Assembly (NCBI RefSeq): GCF_018398425.1
Contig: NZ_JADPMV010000001.1
Location: 1,240,001-1,304,000, forward strand
Source: Pseudomonas lalucatii
GTDB taxonomy: Bacteria; Pseudomonadota; Gammaproteobacteria; Pseudomonadales; Pseudomonadaceae
DNA: 64,000 nt
Reading direction: 5' to 3'
Shown one piece after another: positions 51,680 to 61,170 of the stretch. The position numbers and the translations under genes are program-made. Position 1 is the stretch's first letter. Every line of letters begins with the position of its first letter. The notes under the pieces were generated by a model, which saw only the letters and a list, made by a program, of their open reading frames with translations, ran no database searches and was not told where the DNA came from.

Positions 51680-52594
51680 ATGATTCAGCTGCAGGACGTC
51701 GACCTGAAACTGCTCAGGGTGTTCATGACCATCGTCAAATGCGGGGGCTTTTCCGCCGCCCAGGCGGCGCTGAACGCCGGCCAGTCGACCATCAGCGAGC
51801 AGATGAACCACCTGGAGACCCGCCTCGGGGTCAAACTGTGCCAGCGCGGGCGCAGCGGCTTTCGCCTGACCGAGCAGGGGGTGGCGGTGCATGAGGCGAG
51901 CCAGCGCCTGTTCGCCGCGGTGGAGGACTTCCGCCTGGACACCGACGTGCTCAAGCAGCACATCAGCGGCATGCTCAACCTGGGGATCATCGACAGCACC
52001 ATCACCGATCCGGCCTCGCCCCTGCCGAAAGCCACCCAGCGCTTCGTTTCCCGCGGCCACGACGTCCACCTCAACGTCTACGTCGGCAGCCCGGCGGAGC
52101 TGGAGGAGCGCGCCCTGGACGGCCGCCTGCACCTGGCCATCGGCCACTTCCCCAGCCATATCCCCGGCCTCGCCTACGCGCCGCTGTACCAGGAGGCGCT
52201 GGGCCTGTATTGCGGCCGCCGCCACCCGCTGTTCGGCTGCCAGGCGGAAGGCGCCGAGCTGCTCGCCGAGGTTGCCGACAGCCGCATCGTGGTGCGCGGC
52301 TTCATGCAGCAGCACGACCTGGAACAGCTGGGCATGAGCAAGGCCGCGGCCACGGTGGACAACATCGAGGCCCTGGCCATCCTGATCATCTCCGGCGCCT
52401 ACCTGGGCTTCCTGCCGGTGCACTTCGCCAGCCAGTGGCTCAAGAACGGCGAGATGGCGCAACTGGGCTCAACCCACCTGCGCCTGATGTCGCCCTTCGA
52501 CGTGATCACCCGCCGCGGCGCGGCGCCGCCGCCGATCCTCCAGGCCTTCCTCGAGGACCTGGCGGCCTGCGCCCGCCAGGGGGCGCCGGGCTGA
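51680..52594 (+). CDS. LysR-family transcriptional regulator
   Basis: 304 aa. The helix-turn-helix is [20 protein letters not shown], then [20 protein letters not shown] near residues 8-45. The C-terminal half is the usual two-lobed inducer domain ([39 protein letters not shown] and [18 protein letters not shown]). The ATG at 51680 follows GGGAGGTGGGG and is preferred over a longer upstream frame. Divergent from the ureohydrolase operon and probably its activator; inducer unknown. Confidence 0.87.
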   Translation: MIQLQDVDLKLLRVFMTIVKCGGFSAAQAALNAGQSTISEQMNHLETRLGVKLCQRGRSGFRLTEQGVAVHEASQRLFAAVEDFRLDTDVLKQHISGMLNLGIIDSTITDPASPLPKATQRFVSRGHDVHLNVYVGSPAELEERALDGRLHLAIGHFPSHIPGLAYAPLYQEALGLYCGRRHPLFGCQAEGAELLAEVADSRIVVRGFMQQHDLEQLGMSKAAATVDNIEALAILIISGAYLGFLPVHFASQWLKNGEMAQLGSTHLRLMSPFDVITRRGAAPPPILQAFLEDLAACARQGAPG

Positions 52595-52627
52595 CGCCCC
52601 GGCCGCGCCGGACCAGGGCAGGCGACC

Positions 52628-54913
52628 TCAGGCCAGCTCGGCGCGCAGCTGGCGGGCCGCCGCCACCATATTCACCAGCGCCGCCTCGGTCTCGGGCCAG
52701 GCGCGGGTCTTCAGGCCGCAGTCGGGGTTGACCCACAGCCGCTCGGCCGGAATGCGCCGCGCCGCCTTGCGCAGCAGCGCGACCATCTGCGCCACCTCCG
52801 GTACCCGCGGCGAGTGGATGTCGTACACGCCAGGGCCGATCTCGTTGGGGTAGGCGAAGCTTTCGAAGGCCTCGAGCAGCTCCATGTCCGAGCGCGAGGT
52901 CTCGATGGTGATGACGTCGGCGTCCATGGCGGCGATGGCGCCGATCACGTCGTTGAACTCGCTGTAGCACATGTGGGTGTGGATCTGCGTCTCGTCGCGC
53001 ACGCCCGAGGCGCACAGGCGGAAGGCCTCGGTGGCCCAGTTCAGGTAATGGTCCCAGTGCGCCCGGCGCAGCGGCAGGCCCTCGCGGAACGCCGCCTCGT
53101 CGATCTGCACTATCCTGATGCCGGCCGCTTCCAGGTCCAGCACCTCGTCGCGAATGGCCAGGGCCAGCTGGCGCGCCTGCTGCTCGCGGGAAATATCCTC
53201 GCGCGGGAAGGACCACATCAGCATGGTCACAGGGCCGGTGAGCATGCCCTTCATCACCTTGGCGGTGAGGCCCTGGGCGTAGCGGATCCACTCCAGCGTC
53301 ATCGGCCGCGGCCGGCTCAGGTCGCCGACGATCAGCGCCGGCTTGACGCAGCGCGAGCCGTAGCTCTGCACCCAGCCGAAGCGGGTGAAGGCGTAGCCGT
53401 CGAGCTGTTCGGCGAAGTACTCGACCATGTCGTTGCGCTCGGCCTCGCCATGCACCAGCACGTCCAGGCCGAGCTGCTCCTGCGCCTCGACGGCGTGGCG
53501 GATCTCGCCGTGCATGGCCTCGGTGTACTCGGCGGCGGACAGCTTGCCCTGCCTGAAGGCCTGGCGTGCCAGGCGGATCGCCGCGGTCTGCGGGAAGGAG
53601 CCGATGCTGGTGGTCGGCAGCAGCGGCAGCTGCAGGCGCGCGCGCTGCCGCTCGATACGCTCGGCGAAGGGCGAGGCGCGCTGGCTGTCGGCCGGGGCGA
53701 TGGCCTCCACCCGCGCCTGCACCGCCGGGTTGTGAATGCGCGATGAGGCCGCGCGACTGGCGTGCACGGCCCGGCTCACGGCCAGGGCGACCTGCACCCC
53801 GGCATCCTCCGGCTGGTTCAGGCCGCGGGCGAGCACCGCCACCTCCTCGCACTTCTGCACGGCGAAGGCCAGCCAGCTCTGCAACTCGGCGTCGAGGTGG
53901 GTCTCGCGATCCAGGTCGACCGGGCTGTGCAGCAGCGAGCAGGAGGGCGCCACCCAGAGGTTGTCGGCGAAACGCTCCTCGGCCTGGCGCAACTGGACCA
54001 GGGCGCGGTCCAGGTCGCAGCGCCAGACGTTGCGGCCGTTGACCACCCCCAGCGACAGCACCTTGTAGGCCGGCAGGCGGTCGACCAGCAACGGCAGCTG
54101 CTCCGGGGCGCGCACCAGGTCGACGTGCAGGCCGTCCACCGGCAGGCCCACGGCCAGGCCGAGGTTGTCCTCCAGGCCGCCGAAGTAGCAGGCCACCAGC
54201 TTCTTCAGCGGCGCGTGCTGGAGCAGGTGATAACCGCGCTCGAAGGCGTTCTTCCAGTCCTGGGGCAGGTCCAGGCCGAGGATCGGCTCGTCGATCTGCA
54301 CCCACTCCACGCCCAGGGCCGCCAGGCGTCCGAGGATCTCGCCGTAGACCGGCAGCAGGCGCTCGAGCAGCTCGAGCTTGTCGAACGCCTGGCCCTTGGC
54401 CTTGCCCAGCCACAGGTAGGTCAGCGGCCCGAGCAGCACCGGCTTGACCCTGTGCCCCAGGGCATGGGCCTCCTCGACCTCCTCGAACAGTTGCTCCCAG
54501 CTCAGCTGGAAGCGCTGGTCGGCGCTGAACTCCGGGACCAGGTAGTGGTAGTTGCTGTCGAACCACTTGGTCAGCTCCTGGGCGTGGCCGCCACAACAGC
54601 CGTCGCCGGCGCCGCGGGCCATGGCGAACAGGGTGGCGAGGGTCGGCCGGCCGTCATGGGGGCGGAAGCGCTCGGGGATCACGCCGAGGGTCAGCGAATG
54701 ACCGAGCACCTGGTCGTACCAGGCGAAGTCGCCGACCGGCAGCAGATCGAGGCCGGCGTCCTTCTGCAGTTGCCAGTGGGTGGCGCGCAACTCACGGCCG
54801 ACGGCGCGCAGCCCGGCTTCGTCCAGTTCGCCCCGCCAGTGGGCCTCCAGGGCTTTTTTCAGTTCGCGGTCGCCACCGATGCGGGGAAACCCCAGGGAAT
54901 GGGACAGGGCCAT
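52628..54913 (-). CDS. metE: Cobalamin-independent methionine synthase
   Basis: 761 aa. Transfers methyl from 5-methyltetrahydropteroyl-triglutamate to homocysteine. Conserved blocks: [22 protein letters not shown] at the start, [62 protein letters not shown] and the zinc ligands [13 protein letters not shown] and [12 protein letters not shown]. The ATG at 54913 (GGAG 9 nt upstream) gives the usual length; an ATG five codons earlier has no ribosome site. Divergent from metR, its activator. Confidence 0.96.
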   Translation of the reverse strand: MALSHSLGFPRIGGDRELKKALEAHWRGELDEAGLRAVGRELRATHWQLQKDAGLDLLPVGDFAWYDQVLGHSLTLGVIPERFRPHDGRPTLATLFAMARGAGDGCCGGHAQELTKWFDSNYHYLVPEFSADQRFQLSWEQLFEEVEEAHALGHRVKPVLLGPLTYLWLGKAKGQAFDKLELLERLLPVYGEILGRLAALGVEWVQIDEPILGLDLPQDWKNAFERGYHLLQHAPLKKLVACYFGGLEDNLGLAVGLPVDGLHVDLVRAPEQLPLLVDRLPAYKVLSLGVVNGRNVWRCDLDRALVQLRQAEERFADNLWVAPSCSLLHSPVDLDRETHLDAELQSWLAFAVQKCEEVAVLARGLNQPEDAGVQVALAVSRAVHASRAASSRIHNPAVQARVEAIAPADSQRASPFAERIERQRARLQLPLLPTTSIGSFPQTAAIRLARQAFRQGKLSAAEYTEAMHGEIRHAVEAQEQLGLDVLVHGEAERNDMVEYFAEQLDGYAFTRFGWVQSYGSRCVKPALIVGDLSRPRPMTLEWIRYAQGLTAKVMKGMLTGPVTMLMWSFPREDISREQQARQLALAIRDEVLDLEAAGIRIVQIDEAAFREGLPLRRAHWDHYLNWATEAFRLCASGVRDETQIHTHMCYSEFNDVIGAIAAMDADVITIETSRSDMELLEAFESFAYPNEIGPGVYDIHSPRVPEVAQMVALLRKAARRIPAERLWVNPDCGLKTRAWPETEAALVNMVAAARQLRAELA

Positions 54914-54969
54914 GTCGAAACGCTCCATAGATGCAAATGATGGCGCGCATTGTCGGCAGCCCAGTATCG

Positions 54970-54982
54970 TGAGACAAACTCA
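54970..54982. promoter_or_regulatory. Candidate MetR box
   Basis: TGAGACAAACTCA, a 13-bp dyad with TGA ... TCA ends resembling the MetR consensus TGAA-N5-TTCA. It lies 57 bp upstream of the metE start. Confidence 0.6.
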
Positions 54983-55014
54983 ACCTATTCGCCTTGATCT
55001 ATAGTTTTATTCAT

Positions 55015-55040
55015 GTAGGGTGGCACCTTCTCAGCCACCG
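55015..55040. repeat. Single REP-like hairpin upstream of metR
   Basis: GTAG followed by a hairpin with GGTGGC / GCCACC arms. It shares the GTAGGGTGG start and CCACCG end with the two REPs at 22980-23091. It is a diverged or solitary member of the same class, located in the metR leader. Confidence 0.55.
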
Positions 55041-55101
55041 ATCCGTAGCGCGCTGCCCGCCTGCTGGATGGGTCAAGCGCTCCCCCTACGCCGAGGCCGC
55101 C

Positions 55102-56019
55102 ATGCTCGAACTGCGCCACCTGAAGACCCTGCACGCCCTGCGCGAGAGCGACAGCCTGGTGGACGCCGCCGAGCGCCTGCACCTGACCCAGTCGGCCCTG
55201 TCGCACCAGTTCAAGGAGCTGGAGGAACGCCTGGGCATGCAGCTGTTCGTGCGCAAGACCAAGCCGGTGCGCTTCACCAGCGCCGGCCTGCGCCTGCTGC
55301 AGTTGTGCGACGCGGTGCTGCCGCTGCTGCGCGGCGCCGAACGCGACCTGGCGCGCCTGGCCGGCGGCACCGCCGGCCGGCTGCACATGGCCATCGAGTG
55401 CCACAGCTGCTTCCAGTGGCTGATGCCGACCATCGACCAGTTCCGCGACGCCTGGCCGGAAGTGGAGCTGGACCTGGCCTCGGGCTTCTCCTTCGCCCCG
55501 CTGCCGGCCCTGGCGCGCGGCGACCTGGACCTGGTGGTGACCAGCGACCCGCTGGAACTGGCCGGCATCACCTACGTGCCGCTGTTCACCTACGAAGCCA
55601 TGCTGGCGGTGGCCAACCAGCACCCGCTGGCCGCCAAGGCCTTCATCGTGCCCGAGGACCTGGCCGGCGAGACCCTGATCACCTACCCGGTGGAGCGCGA
55701 CCGCCTGGACATCTTCACCCGCTTCCTCGAGCCGGCCGACATCGAGCCGGCGCAGGTGCGCACCTCGGAGCTGACGGTGATGATGATGCAGCTGGTGGCC
55801 AGCGGCCGCGGCGTCTGCGGCCTGCCCAACTGGGCCCTGCACGAGTACAGTTCGCGTGGCTACGTGACCGCCAAGCGCCTGGGCGCCAAGGGCCTGTTCG
55901 CCACCCTGTACGCCGGCATCCGCAGCGACATGCTCGACGCGCCCTTCATGCGCGACTTCCTGCTGACCGCCAAGGACACCTCCTTCGCCAACCTGGAGGG
56001 CGTCAGCGTGGCGCGCTGA
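55102..56019 (+). CDS. metR: LysR-family methionine regulator MetR
   Basis: 305 aa. HTH ALRESDSLVDAAERLHLTQSALSHQFKELE near residues 13-43, the characteristic MetR substrate domain with AGRLHMAIECHSCFQWLMPTI, LDLVVTSDPLELAGITY, VERDRLDIFTRFLEPADIEP and MQLVASGRGVCGLPNWALHE. Uses homocysteine as co-inducer to activate metE. The ATG at 55102 gives the family N-terminus (MLELRHLKTL). Divergent from metE across an intergenic region with a MetR-like box. Confidence 0.94.
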   Translation: MLELRHLKTLHALRESDSLVDAAERLHLTQSALSHQFKELEERLGMQLFVRKTKPVRFTSAGLRLLQLCDAVLPLLRGAERDLARLAGGTAGRLHMAIECHSCFQWLMPTIDQFRDAWPEVELDLASGFSFAPLPALARGDLDLVVTSDPLELAGITYVPLFTYEAMLAVANQHPLAAKAFIVPEDLAGETLITYPVERDRLDIFTRFLEPADIEPAQVRTSELTVMMMQLVASGRGVCGLPNWALHEYSSRGYVTAKRLGAKGLFATLYAGIRSDMLDAPFMRDFLLTAKDTSFANLEGVSVAR

Positions 56020-56075
56020 GCCCGGCGCACGGCTGGCGCCGGCCAAGCGCCGTTACACCTTGCGACTTGCCCATC

Positions 56076-56108
56076 ATGACCAACAGTCATAGCATGACCA
56101 CTGGTCAT
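56076..56108. promoter_or_regulatory. Two tandem palindromic operators for the TetR regulator
   Basis: Site 1 at 56076-56090 is ATGACCAACAGTCAT and site 2 at 56094-56108 is ATGACCACTGGTCAT. Both are 15-bp inverted repeats of ATGAC ... GTCAT, 18 bp apart centre to centre, only 20 bp before the tetR start. This suggests autoregulation and repression of the efflux operon. Confidence 0.75.
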
Positions 56109-56127
56109 ACTCCGGTACTCGCCTGCC

Positions 56128-56784
56128 ATGCGCTATCAGGATCGCCTGTTCCAGCAACGCCACGCCGCGATACTCGAGGCCGCCCGCCGGCTGTTCCGCG
56201 AGCAGCCATGGGACCGCGTGACCATCGCCGAGGTGGCGCTGGCCGCCGGCATCGGCAAGGGCACGGTGTACAAGCACTTTCCCAGCAAGGAGGCGCTGTA
56301 CGCCCAGCTGGTGCTGGAGCTGTCGCGGAGCAACCTCGACGAGCTGCGTGCGCTGCATGCCGCCCAGCCGGGGCCGCAGGCCATGCGCCGGGTGATCCGC
56401 CAGGCCTTCGCGCAGATGCTCGCCGATCCGGTGCTGGTGCAGCTGTGCCTGCTGTGCGACCGCCCGGCCTTCCAGGAGCGCCTGGAGACGCCCTACCGCG
56501 AGCAGTTCCTCGCCCTGGAGCACGACTACCAGGAATTGTTCGGCCAGCTGCTGGCCGATTTCCTCGCCGACCACGACCTGTCCCATGACGACTGCCAGTA
56601 CCTGCTGTGGGGCGTCGAGGCCTGTTTCAGCGGCGTGATGGCGCGCATCGCCTCCGGCGGCTTCAGCCACTGGGCCGAGCCCATCGGCCTGCCCGACTAC
56701 TTCGAGCGCGTCACCGATTTCATCATCGCCGGGCTGCGCGGCCAGGCCGGCGGCCTGCGCGGCCAGCCCGCCGGCAGCGCGTGA
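56128..56784 (+). CDS. TetR/AcrR-family repressor of the adjacent efflux operon
   Basis: 218 aa. DNA-binding domain: AAILEAARRLFREQPWDRVT then IAEVALAAGIGKGTVYKHFP, ending SKEALYAQLV. The C-terminal ligand domain is helical (QAFAQMLADPVLVQLCLLCD, then FEAC-like GVEACFSGVMARIASGGFSH). Two tandem palindromes directly upstream are its probable operators. Its stop overlaps the potential GTG start of the membrane-fusion gene, so repressor and pump are in one operon. Confidence 0.88.
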   Translation: MRYQDRLFQQRHAAILEAARRLFREQPWDRVTIAEVALAAGIGKGTVYKHFPSKEALYAQLVLELSRSNLDELRALHAAQPGPQAMRRVIRQAFAQMLADPVLVQLCLLCDRPAFQERLETPYREQFLALEHDYQELFGQLLADFLADHDLSHDDCQYLLWGVEACFSGVMARIASGGFSHWAEPIGLPDYFERVTDFIIAGLRGQAGGLRGQPAGSA

Positions 56785-56789
56785 TCGGC

Positions 56790-57872
56790 ATGTTCAGTCG
56801 ACTCAGCAAAAGCCCCTGGCTGATCGCCATCGCCATCAGCCTGCTGTTGCTCCTGTGGCTGCTCAGCGGGGCGATCTTCCGTGCCCAGGACAACGTCGAA
56901 CCCGACCGGCCCCAGGCCGGTGGCGGCCTGCCCAGGGTCGAAGTCCAGTGGCTGGCGGCCGAGCCGATGCAGCGTCGCCAGGTGGTGCAGGGGCAGATCG
57001 AGCCCTGGCGCCGGGTCGAGCTGCGCGCCCAGGTCAGCGCCAGCGTGCAGCGCCTGGAGCGCGACAAGGGCGACAGGGTCGAGCAGGGTCAATTGCTGCT
57101 CAGCCTGTCGCCGGACGACCGCCCGGCCCAGGTGGCCCGCGGCGAGGCCGAGGTGCGCCAGCGGCAGAGCGACGTCAAGGCCGCCACCCGCCTGCGCGAG
57201 CGCAACCTGATCTCGGCCAACGAACTGCTGCGCCTGCAGAGCGAGCTGGCCAAGGCCCGCGCCGAGCTGGACAGCGCCCGCCTGCAGCTGCGCCACACGC
57301 GCATCCTCGCCCCCTTCGCCGGGGTCTACGACCAGCGCCAGGTCGAACTGGGCGGCTTCGTCCAGCCCGGGCAGAGCCTCCTGACCCTGGTGGACATCGA
57401 CCAGCTCAAGGTCAGCGCGCAGATCGCCCAGCAACAGGTGACCCAGCTGCGCCTGGGCCAGCCGGTGCGGGTCGAACTGCTCGACGGCCGCAGCCTGAGC
57501 GGCGAGCTGCACTTCATCGCCGCGGCCGCCGACCCCGGCTCGCGCAGCTTCCGCATCGAGGTACGGGTGGCCAACCCCGAGTCGCTGCGCCTGGCCGGCG
57601 CCAGCGCCACCCTGCACATCGACACCGGCGAGACCCTGGCCCATCGCCTGTCCCCGGCGCTGCTCAGCCTGGATCAGGCCGGCCGCCACGGGGTCAAGTG
57701 GGTCAACCAGCAGCAGCGGGTCGAGTTCACCCCGGTGCAGCTGCTCAGCGTCGACAACCAGGGCGCCTGGGTCAGCGGCCTGCCGTCGCGGGTCGCGCTG
57801 ATCACCCTCGGCCAGGGCTTCGTCGAGCCGGGCCAGCAGGTGCTCACGCAGCTGGCCGCGGAGGGCCGCTGA
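56790..57872 (+). CDS. RND efflux periplasmic adaptor (membrane fusion protein)
   Basis: 360 aa. N-terminal membrane anchor LIAIAISLLLLLWLLSGAIF, then the split lipoyl/hairpin architecture: VVQGQIEPWRRVELRAQVSA, the coiled-coil hairpin (QVARGEAEVRQRQSDVKAAT, RLRERNLISANELLRLQSEL), RHTRILAPFAGVYDQRQVEL and beta-barrel GGFVQPGQSLLTLVDID. A GTG nine bases earlier (56781) overlaps the tetR stop and is an alternative start. The outer-membrane channel is not encoded here, so a separate TolC/OprM-type protein must be used. Confidence 0.9.
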   Translation: MFSRLSKSPWLIAIAISLLLLLWLLSGAIFRAQDNVEPDRPQAGGGLPRVEVQWLAAEPMQRRQVVQGQIEPWRRVELRAQVSASVQRLERDKGDRVEQGQLLLSLSPDDRPAQVARGEAEVRQRQSDVKAATRLRERNLISANELLRLQSELAKARAELDSARLQLRHTRILAPFAGVYDQRQVELGGFVQPGQSLLTLVDIDQLKVSAQIAQQQVTQLRLGQPVRVELLDGRSLSGELHFIAAAADPGSRSFRIEVRVANPESLRLAGASATLHIDTGETLAHRLSPALLSLDQAGRHGVKWVNQQQRVEFTPVQLLSVDNQGAWVSGLPSRVALITLGQGFVEPGQQVLTQLAAEGR

Positions 57873-57873
57873 G

Positions 57874-60800
57874 ATGCACGGCCTGATCGCCGCCGCCCTG
57901 GACCGCAGCCGCACCAGCCTGCTGTTGCTGCTGTTCCTCCTGGGCGGCGGCCTGGCCGCCTACGTGGCGATCCCCAAGGAGGCCAACCCGGACGTCACCA
58001 TTCCGATCATCTACGTCTCGGTGAGTCTCGAGGGCATCGCCCCGGAGGATGCCGAGCGCCTGCTGGCCCGCCCCCTGGAGCAGGAGCTGCGTAGCCTGGA
58101 AGGGATCAAGGAGATGCGCGCCATGGCCAGCGAGGGGCATGCCTCGGTGACCCTGGAGTTCGACGCCGGCTTCGATCCGCGGCGTGCCCTGGCCGACGTG
58201 CGCGAGAAGGTCGACAGCGCGCGCAGCAAGCTGCCGGACGAGGCCGAGGAGCCGACGGTCAACGAGGTCAACGTGGCGCTGTTCCCGGTGCTGTCGATCG
58301 GCCTGTCCGGGCCGCTCGCCGAGGCGGAGCTGGTGCAGGTGGCGCGGCGCCTGAAGGACGAAATCGAGGGCATCGCCGAGGTGCTCTCGGTGAGCATCGG
58401 CGGCGACCGCGAGGACCTGCTGGAAATCGTCGTCGACCCGCAGGTGCTCGACAGCTACGGCATCGACTACGGCGAGCTGTTCAACCTGGTCGCCCGCAAC
58501 AACCGCCTGGTCGCCGCCGGCAGCCTGGACAGCGGCGCCGGGCGCATGAGCCTGAAGGTCCCGGGGGTGATCGAGAACCTCGAGGACGTGCTGTCCATGC
58601 CGGTCAAGGTGGCCGGCGCCAGCGTGGTGACCTTCGCCGACGTGGCGACCATCCGCCGCACCTTCAAGGACCCCACCGGCTACGCCCGGATCAACGGCCA
58701 GCCGGCCATCGTCCTGGAGGTGTCCAAGCGCGCCGGCGCCAACATCATCGAGACCATCGAGCAGGTCAAGGCGCTGCTGGCCCAGGCCCGCCCGCTGCTG
58801 CCCGAGGACCTTAAGGTCAGCTACATCATGGACCAGTCGCAGCAGGTCCGCAGCCTGCTCGACGACCTGCTCAACAACGTGCTGACCGCCGTGGTGCTGG
58901 TGCTGATCCTGGTGGTGGCGAGCATGGGCCCGCGCTCGGCGCTGCTGGTCGGGCTGACCATCCCCGGCGCCTTCCTCAGCGGCATCCTGCTGATCTGGAT
59001 GCTCGGCTTCACCCTCAATATCGTGGTGCTGTTCAGCCTGATCCTGGTCGCCGGCATGTTGGTGGACGGCGCCATCGTCGTCTCCGAGCTGGCCGACCGC
59101 TACCTGCATCAGGGGCAGAATCCGCGCCAGGCCTGGGTCAACGCGGCGACGCGGATGGCCTGGCCGGTCATCGCCTCGACCGCCACCACCCTGGTGGTGT
59201 TCCTGCCGCTGCTGTTCTGGCCCGGGGTGGTCGGCCAGTTCATGAAGTACCTGCCGGCCACCGTGATCCTCTGCCTGCTGGCCTCCCTGGCCATGGCCCT
59301 GGTGTTCCTGCCGGTGCTCGGCGCGGTCACCGGCGGCCAGCCCCAGCCGCTGCCGCAGCAAGCCAGCCGCGGCGGCCGCGTCTATCGCCGCCTGCTGCAG
59401 CGCCTGCTGCGGCGCCCCGGCCTGACCCTGCTCGGCATGCTCACCCTGATCGCCCTGATCTACGCCGGCTACGGCCGCTTCAACCATGGCGTGGAATTCT
59501 TCCCGGAAGTGGAACCGGAGAGCGCACAGATCTGGCTGCGCGCCCGCGGCGACCTGTCCGTGCAGGAGAAGGACGCCCTGCTGCAACAGGTGGAGAAGCG
59601 CCTGCTCGGCATGGCCGAGGTCGAGGCGCTGTACGCCCGCTCCCTGGCCCAGCCCGACGGCCAGCTCGGCGCCGACGTGATCGGCACCCTGCAGTTCCAG
59701 TTCGTCGACTGGCATGCGCGGCGCCCGGCCAAGCGCATCCTCGCCGACATGGCGGCGCGCACCGCCGACATCCCCGGCATCGTCCTGGAGTTCCGCGAGC
59801 AGCAGGAGGGCCCGGGCGGCGGCAAGCCGGTCAAGCTGCAGCTCAGTGCCCTGGACCAGGCCCTGGCCGAGCGCTGGGTCGAGCGCCTGCGCGGCGAGAT
59901 GCAGCGCCTCGGCGGCTTCAAGGACATCGAGGACGACCGTGCCCTGCCCGGCATCGAGTGGCGCCTGCAGGTCGACCGCGAGGCCGCGGCACGTTTCGGC
60001 GCCGACGTGCTGAGCGTCGGCAACGCCGTGCAGATGGTCAGCAACGGTCTCAAGCTGGCGACCTACCGGCCCGAGGACGCCAGCGACGAGGTGGACATCC
60101 GCGTGCGCCTGCCCGGCAGCTGGCGCTCCCTCGACCAGCTCGGCCGCCTGACCCTCAACACCCCCAGCGGCCAGGTGCCGCTGGGCAACTTCGTCAGCCT
60201 GCAGCCGGCGCCCAAGGTCGGCACCCTGCGGCGGGTCGACGGCGTGCGCACCATCACCCTGCAGGCCGAGCTGGCCGAGGGCGCGCGCCTGGACGAGCGC
60301 CTGCAGGCGCTGCGCCAGGCCATCGGCGAGCTGCCGACGGAGGTCAGGCTCGCGTTCGCCGGCGAGGATGCCGACCAGCGCGAGGCGGCCAACTTCCTCA
60401 TGACCGCCTTCGTCGTCGCGGTGTTCCTCATGGCGATCATCCTGGTCACCCAGTTCAACAGCCTGTACCAGGCCAGCCTGGTCCTGTCCGCCATCGTGCT
60501 GTCCACCGCCGGGGTGCTGATCGGCCTGCTGGTCAACGGCCAGTCGTTCGGCATCGTCATGGTCGGCATGGGTCTGATCGCCCTGGCCGGCATCGTGGTG
60601 AACAACAACATCATCCTCATCGACACCTACAACCAGCTGCGCCGCCAGGGCCTGGCCCCGCGCGAGGCGGCCCTGGAGACCGGCAGCCTGCGCCTGCGCC
60701 CGGTGCTGCTCACCGCGGTGACCACCATTCTCGGCCTGCTGCCCATGGTGCTGGCCGTCAACGTCGACCTGCTGGCGCCGAGCCTGGGCTTCGGCGCGCC

Positions 60801-61026
60801 CTCGAGCCAGTGGTGGACCCAGCTGTCCAGCGCCATCGCCGGCGGCCTGGCCTTCGCCACCCTGCTGACCCTGCTGCTGACCCCCTGCCTGCTGGTGCTC
60901 GGCGCCCGCTTCGAGCGCCGCCCACCGCCGCTGGAGACTTTCGACGACGACCTCCTCGACCTGCCGGAACAGCTGCACACGCCGCTGCCGGGCAAGCGCG
61001 GGCTGAACAGCCCCGCCGACAAATAG
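57874..61026 (+). CDS. RND-family efflux permease
   Basis: 1050 aa, twelve helices with two large periplasmic loops. Opens MHGLIAAALDRSRTSLLLLL. Blocks: IPKEANPDVTIPIIYVSVSLEG, FDAGFDPRRALADVREKVD, LVILVVASMGPRSALLVGLTIPGAFLSG-type helix 2, and LVAGMLVDGAIVVSELADRY in helix 4. AcrB needs an Asp pair there (D407/D408); here only the first Asp is kept and the second is Gly. In helix 10, IALAGIVVNNNIILIDTYNQ has Asn where AcrB has Lys940. These replacements are usual in a distinct RND subgroup. Substrate unknown. Confidence 0.92.
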   Translation: MHGLIAAALDRSRTSLLLLLFLLGGGLAAYVAIPKEANPDVTIPIIYVSVSLEGIAPEDAERLLARPLEQELRSLEGIKEMRAMASEGHASVTLEFDAGFDPRRALADVREKVDSARSKLPDEAEEPTVNEVNVALFPVLSIGLSGPLAEAELVQVARRLKDEIEGIAEVLSVSIGGDREDLLEIVVDPQVLDSYGIDYGELFNLVARNNRLVAAGSLDSGAGRMSLKVPGVIENLEDVLSMPVKVAGASVVTFADVATIRRTFKDPTGYARINGQPAIVLEVSKRAGANIIETIEQVKALLAQARPLLPEDLKVSYIMDQSQQVRSLLDDLLNNVLTAVVLVLILVVASMGPRSALLVGLTIPGAFLSGILLIWMLGFTLNIVVLFSLILVAGMLVDGAIVVSELADRYLHQGQNPRQAWVNAATRMAWPVIASTATTLVVFLPLLFWPGVVGQFMKYLPATVILCLLASLAMALVFLPVLGAVTGGQPQPLPQQASRGGRVYRRLLQRLLRRPGLTLLGMLTLIALIYAGYGRFNHGVEFFPEVEPESAQIWLRARGDLSVQEKDALLQQVEKRLLGMAEVEALYARSLAQPDGQLGADVIGTLQFQFVDWHARRPAKRILADMAARTADIPGIVLEFREQQEGPGGGKPVKLQLSALDQALAERWVERLRGEMQRLGGFKDIEDDRALPGIEWRLQVDREAAARFGADVLSVGNAVQMVSNGLKLATYRPEDASDEVDIRVRLPGSWRSLDQLGRLTLNTPSGQVPLGNFVSLQPAPKVGTLRRVDGVRTITLQAELAEGARLDERLQALRQAIGELPTEVRLAFAGEDADQREAANFLMTAFVVAVFLMAIILVTQFNSLYQASLVLSAIVLSTAGVLIGLLVNGQSFGIVMVGMGLIALAGIVVNNNIILIDTYNQLRRQGLAPREAALETGSLRLRPVLLTAVTTILGLLPMVLAVNVDLLAPSLGFGAPSSQWWTQLSSAIAGGLAFATLLTLLLTPCLLVLGARFERRPPPLETFDDDLLDLPEQLHTPLPGKRGLNSPADK

Positions 61027-61067
61027 CCCCCCGCCCGGTCCGCGCAGGGGCCGGGCGCAGCGCGCCC

Positions 61068-61160
61068 TTAGGGAAATTTTAGGAACTGCCTAGGGGTTAT
61101 TTCGCAATTCACCCGATGGCCGCCGCCTAGCATGGACCTCCCCAGACCACCACCGAGGAG
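61068..61160 (+). promoter_or_regulatory. Shared 93-bp promoter module, copy A (before the GNAT gene)
   Basis: Contains TTAGGGAA, TTTTAGG, CCTAGGGG, TTATTTCGCAA, then CCTAGCATGGACCT, CAGACCACCACCGAGGAG and the ribosome site. The best -10-like box is TAGCAT at 61128-61133; no good -35 is present, so an activator bound to the TAGGG repeats is likely. The same layout and 21-bp spacing recur in copy B at 62869. Confidence 0.75.
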
Positions 61161-61170
61161 TCGATCGATC

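Noticed and set aside
57844..60978. 1044-aa open frame on the minus strand across the RND permease
   Set aside because: It is antisense to a clear RND gene, and its protein is low-complexity Gln/His/Gly/Ala. It arises from high GC and codon bias.
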